Shown one piece after another: positions 1 to 10,377 of a DNA stretch of 64,000 nucleotides. Position 1 is the first letter of the stretch, and every line of letters begins with the position of its first letter. This DNA is from Saprospiraceae bacterium (GTDB lineage: Bacteria > Bacteroidota > Bacteroidia > Chitinophagales > Saprospiraceae). The stretch covers positions 1 through 64,000 of the forward strand of contig JADJLQ010000001.1 of assembly GCA_016709995.1 (NCBI GenBank), read 5' to 3'. The translations under genes and the position numbers were made by a program. Below the pieces are notes generated by a model that had not been told where the DNA came from, did not search any database, and saw only the letters and a program-made list of their open reading frames with translations.

Positions 1-1504
1 CATCAGCACCACCTAACTTGCCGTTTTTGGCTCCTTTTACAATGGCTTCTGCTGCGATAAGGTAAGCTTCTGCAGAGCGGAATATAGGTTCGTCAAAGGT
101 CCCTCCAGCATCTCCATACGGGATATTGGGTTCCCAAAATTTCCACATCATCGGATTCTCACCAGGTGCAAAGCCTGACTGCATAAAATAAGCTCCGCCT
201 ATTTCATCTACATTGACTACTGCATAATTTCTTTTGCCGCCGACATCGATACCTCGGTCATCAAGTGAGGTAGCTGGGTTATTCCAGGTCGAAAGTAACA
301 AGTAGTATCACCCATGGCCAAATTGACTTTCAGGCTTGAATTGGTTGGAATAGGCCTTAAATCTTTTACTGGTGATAGGGCATAACCGACCTCGACGAAA
401 TTATGATCATATCTTGAATCTAATTGTGGGTCAAATAGTCGATATAAAGCCGGAGTAGCTATAATTTTACCCAAATGCCTGTTATAATCAGTCGTTCTAC
501 CCTTGGAACCAGGGTAGCCTTCTCCATTGCCTCCAAATAGAGAATGGAGATCATTTCCACCGGCTGCATCTGCAGAGAAGGCAGCGTCCGTTTTGTTCGT
601 CAATACTGTAGGACTATATTGTACCGCAAAGACAACCTCAGAGTTTTTATCGTTCTGGAGTACCCCTTGTATTGTGTCAATGGATTTTCAGAATGTTTAG
701 GCCACAAATCTTTGTAATTAGCTATCATTGGGGTAAGCATCAATGACCTTGTCTGCATATACGACAGCCTGGTAAATCAGCGTTGGAGCCACCCAAAGTA
801 TTTTTAAAATTCCATCCCCTGGTCAGATATACTCTGGATAATAAAAACTGAGCAGCTCCTTTGGTGATGCGTCCATAATCGCTTGCAGTCGCCGGGAGTT
901 TAGACTCACAGTCTAATAAATCGGTTATGATTTGGGTATAAATGGTTGCAGAAGGGGTACGTACAGCTTCTTTGGTCGCAGCAGTCGTCTCTTTTAAAGG
1001 AATTGGTACATCTCCCCACTGTTGTACCAAATAGAAAATGCCAGGGATCTCAAAAACTTTGCTTCAGATACTCTCGTATTTTTTTTTCAAGGCAGCAGCC
1101 ATAGAAGTGATATTTTCAGAAACAGATATGGCAGTATTTGCCCTTGAAACCTCTTTGTATAATAGGGTCCAAAGGGTTTGGATGTCTAGCAGAGAAGCAT
1201 TAAAACCTACATCATAAAGATCTATCGAGGGACCATTAGTTGAAAGTGGTGAGGACCACCCGCCCGATGCTGAGAAGATGTCTGTGCCATGTAATACCAA
1301 AGATCGACTTTGATGGATATTCCGCAATAAAGGATAACATGATTTTACTAAATCTTCAAATCCTGCTTCGGTTTGATAATATACATCTGTAGTCAGAGTA
1401 GTTACTGATTTTTCGACCAAAAAATCGTCTTTGCATCCTGTAGCTAATACTAAGGATAGTACAGCGAGGAAGGTCTTATATCGAAAATTATAAATTAATT
1501 TCAT
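1..1504 (-). pseudogene. SusD/RagB-like outer-membrane lipoprotein, multiply frameshifted and cut by the window edge
   Basis: This gene would encode the surface lipoprotein lid of a SusC/SusD uptake pair. It starts at 1504 with a lipoprotein signal whose lipobox ends in ATGCKDD, followed by the RagB/SusD N-terminal helices. The frame is then broken at least six times: in the 9-T run at 1079-1087, the A run at 1035-1038, near 775, near 730, near 690 and near 300. Reading across the breaks restores SusD-like sequence, for example VQQWGDVPIPL, SEVVFAVQYSPTVL and near the edge RSAEAYLIAAEA. The C-terminus lies beyond base 1. Each break can be repaired by changing one base, mostly in a homopolymer, so consensus error is as likely as decay. 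It lies directly downstream of the SusC gene. Confidence 0.8.
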
Positions 1505-1522
1505 TTCTTAATATTTTTTCGG

Positions 1523-4500
1523 TTAAAAACTGATGTTCACACCTAAAGTCAAATTCATATAGGGCAGATCATCTTGATAAATAGCTGAATTAAATTCTGG
1601 ATCAAAACCATCGTACTTCGTGAATATAAATGGGTTGGTGACCTGGGTATATACTCTCGCGGCAGCTAGTTTCCATCTATTCATCAGGTTTAATGGCAAG
1701 GTGTATCCTAAAGTAATATCGGACACTCTCAAGAAGCTGGCATCCTGGTAATTGATAGAATTGCGATATGGATTAGCAGCTGCAACTCCAAAATAGGTGT
1801 TTGAAGGATTGTCACTTCTCCAATAATCTAAGGTAGCAAGTCTATTGTATCGGGTACCACCTAGATCTCCAAAAGTCCCACTAAGCGTACTGTTGTAATA
1901 CTGAGATCCATTTCTATAGTACATAAAAAAGGAGAAATCAAAGCTTTTGTAGTTAAATCTATTAGTCATTCCCATTAAATAGTTTGGAAGTGCAGAACCC
2001 AGGATAGTTCTGTCATCAATCGCATCGGAAGAGGAGATGATCCCATCATTGTTTTGATCCACCACTCTCACAGCTCCGGGTACTTGTTTGTATTTAGCTG
2101 CCAATTCTTTATCCGCTGTCTGCCAAATCCCCGCGAATTCGTAATCAAAGTTTGACCGGATCGGATAGCCTACAAAAAGTTTATTGCCTTTGTCGACCGT
2201 TTGGCCGTCTCCATACAATTCGAGCAATTCATTATTGTTTTTTGTAAATGTGAAATTGGTACTCCAGCTAAAATTACTTTTTGTGATATTGACTGTACTT
2301 AAAGTTAATTCTACCCCTCTGTTTTGTATTTTTCCCACATTGGCAATGACATCAGAAAAACCGGTCACTGTTGGTATCTTTTGATTTAGAATTAAATCGT
2401 CTGTCTTTCGGTCATATACTTCAAGAGAAGCTGCGATTCGGTTATTGAAGAACCCAAAGTCCAAGCCCAGATTCAATTCTTTGCTGCGTTCCCATCGCAA
2501 ATCTTTGTTACCCAGGTTAGCAGGAGCAAATCCATATGCCGCGGTCCCACCAAAATCGTATCCTGTATTAAGCAAACCTGCTTGAGTACTATAAGGATTG
2601 ACCGTAGAGTTGCCTACTTCGCCGTAGCTGATTCTTGCCTTCAAGTTTGAAAACAGATTTAAGTCGCGAATGAACTGTTCCTCACCGGCTCTCCAGGCCA
2701 CAGCGACCGATGGGAAAAAAGCCCATTTATTGCCTGGTGCTAATTGAGAAGCCCCATCCGATCTACCGGTCAAAGTCAATAAATATTTATCATTAAAGGA
2801 ATAATTGATTCTACCCATATAAGATAATAATGATCGCTCGGCCAAAGAACTGGATATGGTATTGATGGTACCGGCAGTATTCAAAGCGTACCAATCTGAA
2901 TCGTAGGGAAGGTCGGTGACAAAAACTCTGTAAGCTTCATTTCTTTGATAGAAGGAACTTTGTAATCCTGTGAAGTGAATTTTGTGTTTGGAAACTGCCA
3001 GGTCGTAATTCACTATATTATCAATGGTGTAATTGCCTTGTATACCACTGTCGTACTGAGCACGAGGTTTTTTGCCCACTTGCGCTTTAGACCAGGTGCC
3101 TCTGAAATCGCCCATACGGTTATTGCCATAAGACGCAGATATTGAAGAGCGAAGCTCAAACCTTTTACAGGACTAAACTCAACAAAGGTATTGGCTGTGC
3201 CGACTAAAGAGGTGGTTTGAAGTTTAGAAATAGCCGGATCAATATCGAGTAACGGGTTAGGCACCTGTTTATCATTGATGCCCATCCATACGGCATAGCC
3301 ATTGACATTGAGGTCTTTATTCTCCGTAGGGTTGAGCAGATCATCATAATAGGGTAGTCCACTTGGTCGTGCACGGAATGCCCCCCGGAGTGATTCCTGA
3401 GAGCCAACATTAAGGTCACTATAAGTCAGGTAAGAAGTGAATCCAACCCTAAACATTTGACCTATTTTGCTATCCAGGCCGGCATTAAGATTATATCTTT
3501 TAAAACCGGTATATTTACGTTTCCATCTTCACTTAAAAATCCTCCCGCAAAACGATAAGTGGTTCGATCATTGCCTCCGGATAGACTCAGGTTTTGGCTG
3601 GTTTGCAATCCTGGTTTGGTGATTAAATCAACCCAGTCTGTGGATTGACCAGATTCTATTACAGCCAGCTCACCTGCTGTAAAGGTAGCAGGTGTCGCGC
3701 CCTCCAGGATTCTATCGGTATACATAGATTTGTAAAACTCCTGAGCATTCATAAGCCTGGGTACATGTGCAGGTTGTCTTGAGGCTATATAGCTATCGTA
3801 GCTGATGCGTGGTTTGCCGGATGCACCTTTCTTAGTCGTGACGATGATCACCCCGTTCGCTCCGCGAGAGCCATAGATAGCAGTAGAGGAAGCGTCTTTT
3901 AATACATCCATAGTTTGGATATCGTTTGGATTGAGTGTGTTCAGATCCCCACCCATTATCCCGTCAATTACGACTAAAGGTTGGGTTGAATTATTTATAG
4001 TGTTTTCACCCCTGATAGTGATACTGTATCCTGAACCGGGTCGATTGTCGTTTTTGGTGACTGTAGCTCCGGCGACCTGCCCCTGGATAGCTCTTGCAGC
4101 CATTGTAGGATTGGCCCTGGTGATGTCTTTGGTCTGAATCGAAGCTACGGCACCGGTCAGGTCACTCTTTCTTTGTTCACCATATCCGATCACCACTACT
4201 TCTGAAAGTGCCTGGGCATCGGATTTTAAGTTAATGGTTACCTGGCTCTGACTGCCTACAGCCAGTTCCACAGTGATGAACCCTACATAAGAAATTTCTA
4301 AAACTGTATTTTCATCAGGTACATTTAAGGTGAAATCACCATTAATATCTGTGGTAGTACCTTGAGATGTACCTTTTACGATAATGGATGCTCCGGGCAG
4401 ACCTTCACCAGTCTCCGCATCGATGACCTTACCATTGATAGGACGGTCGACCATTTCTATTTCATGAATCTGATTCATCAAACGAGGTACGGCGCTACCA

Positions 4501-4919
4501 AAACTCCCTGAATTTTGTCTGTTAATGGATGGTTGAAAACCTACAGTGTTTAATTCTTGAATCCCGTATGATTTATCTGCGATCACTAAATAGGAGCTCT
4601 TGTTTACTTTTTTAAACTTGAGTCCCAGGGGTTGTAAAAGGTTTTTCAAGTTTTTTTCAACTTTTTGAGCATTATCCAGCATGCCTGGTAATACGGTCAA
4701 TCCATCGATAGTTTTTCTTTCGTACATAATTTCTACCTGATATCGATCTTTCAGGTCATTCAAAGCTTCTTTGAGCGTATGGACCTTATAGGTTTCTGGC
4801 TCAGTTTGGTGGTTGGCTTGTGCCATTGCCATGATTTGAGACCATCCTGAATAATTAATTAAAATCCAGAAAGCCAGCGTCATAGCCAATTTTGAAGTTA
4901 ATCGTAAATTGAGTTTCAT
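1523..4919 (-). pseudogene. SusC/RagA-family TonB-dependent transducer with N-terminal STN domain, frameshifted twice
   Basis: Outer-membrane TonB-dependent receptor of the SusC type. The first segment (from 4919) has a signal peptide, an STN secretin/TonB short N-terminal domain at about residues 45-115, a carboxypeptidase-regulatory-like domain at about 160-235, and the plug domain. The STN domain marks receptors that signal to a FecR/FecI pair, and such a pair lies just upstream. The frame breaks at the T run 3498-3501, where adding one base gives VLKRYNLNAGLDSKIGQ, and again at 3164-3167. The last segment contains the beta-barrel and ends at 1523 in the usual aromatic terminus NLTLGVNISF. 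Reassembled length is about 1130 residues, normal for the family. Substrate unknown. Confidence 0.85.
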
Positions 4920-5756
4920 ATTTAAAGGTTTAATATCATACTAAATAGTTATTTTTCAATAAGTTGTACATGGTTGCCTTCTTTGAGAACTGTTATATCC
5001 AATAGCTCAGAAAGTTTGTATGCTGCTGGTCCGTTGGTCCAGCTCAAAATGATCGCCGGGATGCATCAATATTTGTTTTTGTTCAGTGCCTTCGAGATAT
5101 TGAAGTTGAACCTCTCCTTTATTCAAAACAACTTTTCTGTCCTTGCGTCGGGCATATACTTCAAATTCGGTGCCCAGAACCTTTACTTCAAAATCATTGC
5201 TTGTCTTGACCAGAAAAGAGGTGTTGTCCTTCTTGTGAGCTACCGAAAACTTTGCTTCGCCATTTAAAAAGACTTCACGGGTAGGTCGATTGAAACTTAA
5301 CCTGGAAAGTCGCAGAGAAGAATTGGCATTCAGCGTGACCTCAGTACCATCAGTGAGTACGAAAGAATAGATTTCACCAAAACTGGCATTGTAGGTTTTG
5401 TATTGAAGTTTATCTCTCAATAGGAAGGTCGAAATTGAAATCAATATTATAATACCAGCAGCGGTAAACCGCTTGAATTCAAACACGTGACTTGGCTTAG
5501 GGTACGCCAATTTTTGTACACTTCGTTTAATGTCTATTGATGAGTCTTTTGCCAGGAATTGAGTGTATTGATGTGAATGTTTAGTCGTATCGGGTACATA
5601 TAATACATGAGTGTGCTCCAATTCTTCTAACCATTCGTAATAAAGCTCTTCATGCTCCTGATGCTGCAGCCATTCATAAACCATTTTCCTTTGTATAGGA
5701 GTAGTCTTATGATTGAAATGATCAAATATTAATTCTTTACTGATAGAATCCGACAT
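4920..5756 (-). CDS. FecR-family anti-sigma factor with deleted C-terminal DUF4974 core
   Basis: Inner-membrane anti-sigma regulator of the FecR family, expected to link the STN domain of the SusC gene downstream with the ECF sigma factor upstream. The cytoplasmic N-terminal region (about 1-95) is followed by one membrane segment near residues 97-112 (AAGIIILISISTFLL) and a periplasmic FecR domain (GEIYSFVLTDGTEVTLNANS onward). The open frame stops at 5007 after 249 residues, whereas family members usually run to about 320-350. Just beyond, in the +1 frame, 4990-4929 encodes LSELLDITVLKEG and the rest of a typical DUF4974 C-terminus. About 60 residues between the two parts are missing, so this is an internal deletion, not a simple homopolymer slip. 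The C-terminal domain that meets the STN domain is therefore lost. Confidence 0.75.
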
Positions 5757-5847
5757 GCCTTTTAAAGGTGCTTATTAAGGATAATAGACAAGTTTTTTAG
5801 CAAATACCCTTAGTCTTAGTTAAAAATTTTATAAAAAAGTAGTGATT

Positions 5848-6487
5848 TTAAACCCAATAATCCTTTAGGCCCGATCTGAGGCTGGCAAGTGCTTTACCAA
5901 TATGGGCCTCAACAGTTTTGACTGATATCGCCAATTCTTCAGCTATAATATGTTGTTTTTTTCCTTCATATCGGCTCAGCAAAAAGATTTTACGGCACTG
6001 CGGTGGTAACCCTTCGATAAGTCTCTGGATGCGTCCGGTGATCTCCTCCATATAAGCCATCTGATCGGGTCTCAGATGGTCTCCTGATTGAATGGTATCA
6101 GGTAGCTCTACACGATTTGTCTTATGGAATTCTGTCTTTAGATAGTTTGTAAGCTTCATTGCGCACGCTACGCATTAAATAAAACCGATAGGATGTAGTG
6201 ATATTGGCATAGGCTTTAGATTTCCACAATCTGCAAAATACCTCACTGACTATATCTTCTGCTATCTCTTTGGAATACACAAAACGTATAGCGTGGTTGC
6301 ACAAGATCTTGTGGTATCTTCGAAATAAAAGTTCACATCCTTTCGCAGGATTGTTGACCATAAGGGTATGGATAAATTGTTCTGAAACTGTTCTGCCAGT
6401 TCTGATATCCTCATCAACTGAAGTAGTTGGCAGGTCAAAGTCAGACCTTATTATATGTTCTGGTAGGTTTTTCATTTCCAAAATCAT
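5848..6487 (-). CDS. ECF RNA polymerase sigma factor (FecI/RpoE-like), one frameshift
   Basis: Sigma-70 family extracytoplasmic-function factor that would direct transcription of the adjacent SusC/SusD genes when released by FecR. The first segment (6487 to about 6125) contains region 2 (LLFRRYHKILCNHAIRFV, then AEDIVSEVFCRLW). The second segment (6159-5848) contains region 4 with a helix-turn-helix (LPPQCRKIFLLSRYEGKKQ, IAEELAISVKTVEAHI). The two are joined by removing one base from the TTT at 6146-6148, giving NEAYNYLKTEF. The repaired protein has about 213 residues, typical for the family. The gene reads toward FecR with about 90 bases between them. Start 6487 is used; a second ATG at 6475 is equally possible. 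Confidence 0.85.
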
Positions 6488-6789
6488 CAGAAAACAGACT
6501 TTTATGATTTGTAAAACTTAGTCTGGGATCTAATTCAAAGTATTTAGCAAGTTTAAATATAACATTAATGCTGGAAAATTATCCTTAACTAATCGAAAAT
6601 TTAACCTCCGGCTTGAACCTTAAATTGGAACAGACATCAAGATTTGGCAGGAAATATCTCTTTTTAACGACCTTAATTCTAGGCACCGGGCTTTCCAGAT
6701 AGCAGCGTAAATGGGCCCCGAAAGAGGGGAATAATCTTAGGGGGCGATCCGAAATAAATCAAATTATAACCCAAATTCAATGTAAGGTG
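6488..6789. other. Intergenic region, nothing recognised
   Basis: About 300 bases lie between the start of the sigma-factor gene and the end of the oxygenase gene. I see no tRNA, hairpin terminator with a U-tract, or convincing promoter. It should hold the sigma-factor promoter on the minus strand. Confidence 0.4.
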
Positions 6790-8217
6790 TCACTTTTCCT
6801 TTACCAAGAATAATTTTTTAAAAAAGCTGAAGATTTTACTCCAAATGCCTTTCAATAAAAAGTCAGGTATGGAAAAGGTCGGCTTTAGTAATCCCCAATG
6901 CTCTTTCAGATCCTTTGGGATCCTAAAATTTGCTCCCTTACTTTCTCTGAAATAATCGGATAGCAGACCTACCATGATGCCTCCTATACTGCGCATCGCT
7001 TTGGCTTGAACGGTCAGGAAATCAGGGGTCAGTCCGGGTTTGTTCATTTCATTTATTAAATCTTCCTGCAATTCCAGATTTGACTCCAAAATGTTTTTCT
7101 TTCCATTCGGTAATGGTTCAGCCTTTAGAGGTTGTCTACCTATATGGTTTTTTACCCGTTGATAATGTTCGTAAAACTCTATTTTGAATTGTTCGTGCAA
7201 TTGCATCTCATGATCGGGATCTGTCGCCAAGCCGGGTCGTTGAAAGATGTCAATGTATTTCTCTCCATAAGTAGGGCTCAAAATTTTATAGAATATGTCA
7301 GGATGAGCATCGTCAAAAATCATTCGGCGCATTAATAGCAGAATAAATTTTTCACTCAACATAAATGTATCCAGTGTGGTGACCAGCGCTTTAGACAAGG
7401 CAATGCCGGCGAGTATATCATCAGTAAACAAGTGATTGTACACTGTATGTTGCAGATCCCAGGCTTCCTGATAGGTCTCACAGAGTAAGTCTTTTTGAAC
7501 CCCCATGATGCTGCCTATTTTTTTCCACGTATAGTACCATGCTTGTTTTTGGGGTTCTGATAGGGGCTGATCCATGATTTCCATTCCTTTCAAAAACTCG
7601 AGAGAAAACACCTGGTTAGTAGCTATCAGATCTTCCTGGCTGATAGGCATGCCCCAAGCTTCTTTGTTCCAAGGCTCTCCTTCCGGATTGTTGAGTAGAT
7701 TGTACCGCATTGCTGCATGCATTAGCCTGATCTTCAATGCTGTGAGAATGCCTCTCTTTTCAGGCATCCACCAATCACGATCCATCACATCGAAGATAAA
7801 CTGTGCCGTCTCAAATATTCTCCTGTCGGGGTGCAATTCCAGGAGCTTAGTGAGCCGGAGTACATTGGCTGGTTTTTCAGCGGCATACGTGTAGGGTAGG
7901 GACCGGAAAACAATGAAAAAATAAATAACGAAGCATTTTCTTTCCATATTTCGCGCGCTAGCTCAAACTGGGCAATATCCTCTGCAGTAAATGTCTGTTT
8001 CAATTCATTTTTGTAGAAAACTGTGCAGTGCAGGTGGCATATCGGCCTTTGCGTGATCATCATTTTCTGCCATATTTTGCAGTTGGGTGCGCAATTGATC
8101 AAAGGATTTACTGCGATACACTTCTTCAATAGCTTGGTCGGCAGTTGGGTCCATGATGTGCCTCAGTTCGTTGAGGTTAATATGATTCCAAACTGGATCG
8201 GAAGCATTGGTCATCAT
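6790..8217 (-). pseudogene. MpaB/Lcp-like (DUF2236) oxygenase family protein, two frameshifts
   Basis: The reassembled protein (about 475 residues) resembles the DUF2236 family that includes MpaB and the latex-clearing heme oxygenase Lcp. Family-like stretches are KIRLMHAAMRYNLL, containing the conserved His of the RLMHAAVR-type motif, WGMPISQEDLIATNQVFS and WKKIGSIMGV. The N-terminal part (8217 to about 8010) carries MPPALHSFLQ. The frame breaks at the T run 8008-8012, where one base fewer gives HSFLQNELKQTF, and at about 7898-7905, where one base more gives FSGSLPYTYAAEKPANVL. Heme binding and oxygenase activity are family knowledge; the true substrate is unknown. The breaks may be consensus errors. 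Confidence 0.65.
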
Positions 8218-8231
8218 AATCAGAAATTTGG

Positions 8232-8495
8232 TTACCTGTAATTTACAATAATATCTTTTAATTTCGTCATGATGGACTTAAACAAATTGAAACTATAGGT
8301 CAAATTAAAAAAAGTAACCAATCGTAGCCCGTTAATAATCAAATAAAGGTTGAATGTCCCTATAGCGATTGGGCGCACTGACGAAGACATCACTAAAAGC
8401 CAAATCCCTACTATGCTTCCCGAAAATAGCTCCTGATACTCATGTTGTAAATCCGGGTTTTGAAACAGGTTTTCAAAATATTTTTTAGATTTCAT
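8232..8495 (-). CDS. Small predicted membrane protein, unknown function
   Basis: An 87-residue frame starting MKSKKYFENLFQ ends 14 bases before the oxygenase gene on the same strand. It has a charged N-terminal helix of about 25 residues and then one or two hydrophobic stretches (IVGIWLLVMSSSV and LYLIINGLRLVTFFNL). I do not recognise a family. The position suggests co-transcription with the oxygenase gene. Since neighbouring frames are damaged, it may be a fragment of a longer gene or not a gene at all. Confidence 0.35.
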   Translation of the reverse strand: MKSKKYFENLFQNPDLQHEYQELFSGSIVGIWLLVMSSSVRPIAIGTFNLYLIINGLRLVTFFNLTYSFNLFKSIMTKLKDIIVNYR

Positions 8496-8692
8496 TTTTC
8501 AGCTTAGCCTCAATGACCAGGCCTGACGATGATCCAAACATTTTATCCTCCAATCTCTGCGATAAGTGTACAATTGGTGGCATGTTCATGTAGCGGATGT
8601 TGTTATAAGATACCTTTAAAATGGCTGGTCTCACCAATATTTAATCGCTGAATAGCAGGACTGTTCAGTATACAAATAAAGGGAGACATAAG
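8496..8692. other. Intergenic region left of the integrated element, nothing recognised
   Basis: No convincing gene. A 34-codon minus-strand frame starting MNMPPIVHLSQ runs into the start of the 87-residue gene and could be a leader peptide or chance. On the minus strand this region lies beyond the displaced tRNA-Val terminator, outside the mobile element. Confidence 0.3.
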
Positions 8693-8734
8693 AACAAATA
8701 AAAAATGGTCATGAAGCGAAAACCCCATAACCAT
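8693..8734 (-). terminator. Displaced original terminator of tRNA-Val
   Basis: On the minus strand a hairpin with arms at 8726-8734 and 8705-8713 (eight of nine pairs, one C-A mismatch) is followed by a T-rich tract, the pattern of a rho-independent terminator. It abuts the left copy of the 58-bp repeat, which is the 3' part of tRNA-Val. I infer that it ended the tRNA transcript before the element integrated. Confidence 0.6.
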
Positions 8735-8735
8735 C

Positions 8736-8793
8736 TGATAATCAAGTGGGAGTTGACGGGTTCGAACCGCCGACCCTCTGCTTGTAAGGCAGA
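8736..8793 (+). repeat. attL: 58-bp direct repeat containing the 3' part of tRNA-Val
   Basis: This segment is identical to 12246-12303. It holds the 3' tRNA-Val sequence on the minus strand from the anticodon loop (anticodon complement in cttgtaagg) through the T-arm (ggttcgaacc) and acceptor end. The identity ends exactly at 8793, where the sequence changes to aaaatt, so no complete tRNA can form here. The repeat pair marks the crossover region used by the adjacent tyrosine recombinase. Confidence 0.9.
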
Positions 8794-8903
8794 AAAATTA
8801 ACTAAATTATGATCAGTATTTTTGAGTATCTCTTTGATTGTCAGATCGAATGTACTGAAAATGAGGTAATTGAATTTTGTGATATTTTGCGGTTTTAAGT
8901 GGA

Positions 8904-8928
8904 TTTGCTTGCAAATTTGCTTGCAAAT
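8904..8928 (+). repeat. Left terminal tandem repeat, two copies of TTTGCTTGCAAA
   Basis: A 12-bp unit TTTGCTTGCAAA is repeated twice in tandem. The same 25-bp sequence, in the same orientation, lies at 12185-12209 near the other end. The position, between attL and the integrase start, suits a binding site for integrase arms, an excision factor or the replication protein. Each unit is nearly palindromic, which suits a dimeric protein. Confidence 0.7.
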
Positions 8929-8960
8929 GGATATTTTAGTACCTCAAAGCATAAAAGATA

Positions 8961-10238
8961 ATGAGTCAAGAATCATCTTCAGATTCCATTGTATCCGTTT
9001 CACTCAAACTGGATACCAGGAAGGCCAAGCAAGACAGTACATTTCCGGTAAAGCTCTGCATCTACTACAAACCAACCAGGAGAGCTAAGTATTACAGTAC
9101 TTCATTTTCATTTTCCCCGGGAGAGTTCAAAAGCATTTGGGAGACTACCAAGCCCCGGGCTATCTACAAATCGACGATTGAGAAAATGCAAGCCCTGGTC
9201 AAAAAAGCTGAAAAGGATTTGGAAGATCTTGAGCCTTTTACGTTTGAAGCCTATGAAGTTAAGCTTTCCAGAAAGTCTAGTGATGGACAAAATGTATTCT
9301 GGCAGTATGATGAACGCATCAGGAATTTTAGAAACCGGAACGCAATAGGCACCGCTATTTGGTATCAGAATAGCCGCGATTCTATCAAAAAGTACCTGGT
9401 ACATCTCAAAGATAGATCCGTTGATAAATTAGCCTTTGACAAAGTCAATACTAAATGGCTACTCCAATATGAAATATACATGCTTGAAAAAGGTATGTCC
9501 AGGACTACAATATCCATGTATTTGAGAGCCTTACGAGCGATATTTATCCAGGCTGCCAATTCAGGAGATATTGACCGATCACTTCACCCATTCGGTAAAG
9601 GCAAATATGAATTTAAAGGCAGTAGGAAGGTGAAAAAGGCCTTAAGCATTGATGAACTCAAGGTATTACTAAGGGCTGAACCAAAGACCCCTCAACAACA
9701 TAAGGCCAAGGATTTTTGGTTTTTTTCTTACTTGTGCAATGGGATGAATATCAAGGATATACTTTACTTGAGATATGGACAAATTGGAAAAGAAAGCTTC
9801 ACTTTTGAGAGAATCAAGACCAGAAACACCGATAGCCAACCGGAACAGATTGAAGTATTTCTAAATGAGTTTACGCGCATGGTTTTGGCTGAGTATGGGA
9901 CCATTCCAGGCACGAATCCTAAACAACTAGTATTTCCTTTCATCAATGAATTGGAGTCAGCCACAAAGCAGCATATCAAGACTAAGGCATTCACCCGGTT
10001 TATTAATCAGCACATCAAGAAGCTGGCATTGGACAACGGCCTGACCAGGGATATTAGCACTTACTATGCAAGGCATAGCTTCGCCACTGGCTTGATCAGG
10101 GAAGGGAAGTCAATCGCTTTTGTCCAGGAAGCATTAGGGCACTCAAGCCCAAAGACTACTCAGAGCTACATGGCCGGATTCCTTAATGAAGAAAGAAAGG
10201 AAACAGCTGAATCATTGTATTCAAATTTATTTTCATAA
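8961..10238 (+). CDS. Tyrosine recombinase (integrase) of the tRNA-Val element
   Basis: Site-specific recombinase expected to catalyse integration and excision between the 58-bp repeats. The 425-residue protein has an N-terminal arm-binding region with the Bacteroidota-type pattern of basic and aromatic residues (about 1-110), a SAM-like core-binding domain (about 115-215), and a C-terminal catalytic domain. Visible catalytic elements are YARHSFAT (Arg371, His372), LGHSS (His394) and the nucleophile Tyr403 in TTQSYMAGF. The position usually holding the first catalytic Arg reads YLCNGMNIKDILYL and has none; I believe this is shared by a Bacteroidota integrase subfamily. It lies 167 bases inside attL and is intact, unlike many neighbours. 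Confidence 0.92.
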   Translation: MSQESSSDSIVSVSLKLDTRKAKQDSTFPVKLCIYYKPTRRAKYYSTSFSFSPGEFKSIWETTKPRAIYKSTIEKMQALVKKAEKDLEDLEPFTFEAYEVKLSRKSSDGQNVFWQYDERIRNFRNRNAIGTAIWYQNSRDSIKKYLVHLKDRSVDKLAFDKVNTKWLLQYEIYMLEKGMSRTTISMYLRALRAIFIQAANSGDIDRSLHPFGKGKYEFKGSRKVKKALSIDELKVLLRAEPKTPQQHKAKDFWFFSYLCNGMNIKDILYLRYGQIGKESFTFERIKTRNTDSQPEQIEVFLNEFTRMVLAEYGTIPGTNPKQLVFPFINELESATKQHIKTKAFTRFINQHIKKLALDNGLTRDISTYYARHSFATGLIREGKSIAFVQEALGHSSPKTTQSYMAGFLNEERKETAESLYSNLFS

Positions 10239-10245
10239 GAGCTTT

Positions 10246-10282
10246 AAGGGGCTTGCATGGTGCTATGAAGGGGCTTGCATGG
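10246..10282 (+). repeat. Direct repeat pair AAGGGGCTTGCATGG, 22-bp period
   Basis: The 15-bp sequence AAGGGGCTTGCATGG occurs at 10246-10260 and again at 10268-10282. It shares the core GCTTGCA with the paired repeats at both ends of the element. It lies just after the integrase stop codon in a 200-bp gap, where an origin of replication or a regulatory region would be expected. Confidence 0.6.
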
Positions 10283-10377
10283 GCCTTAGACTAAAAATCG
10301 ATTGGATTCATCCTTTCGTGACTGCAAACTTATTTTCATTTTCTGTCTTATTGGGTGATATCGGCATAGGTCCAAAC

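Noticed and set aside
1523..4919. Three separate genes in the left SusC region
   Set aside because: The segments are consecutive parts of one SusC protein joined by one-base repairs.
8747..8793. A second tRNA-Val gene
   Set aside because: Only the 3' part from the anticodon loop onward is present; the 5' half is missing and the sequence leaves identity at 8793. It is the displaced half of the integration repeat.
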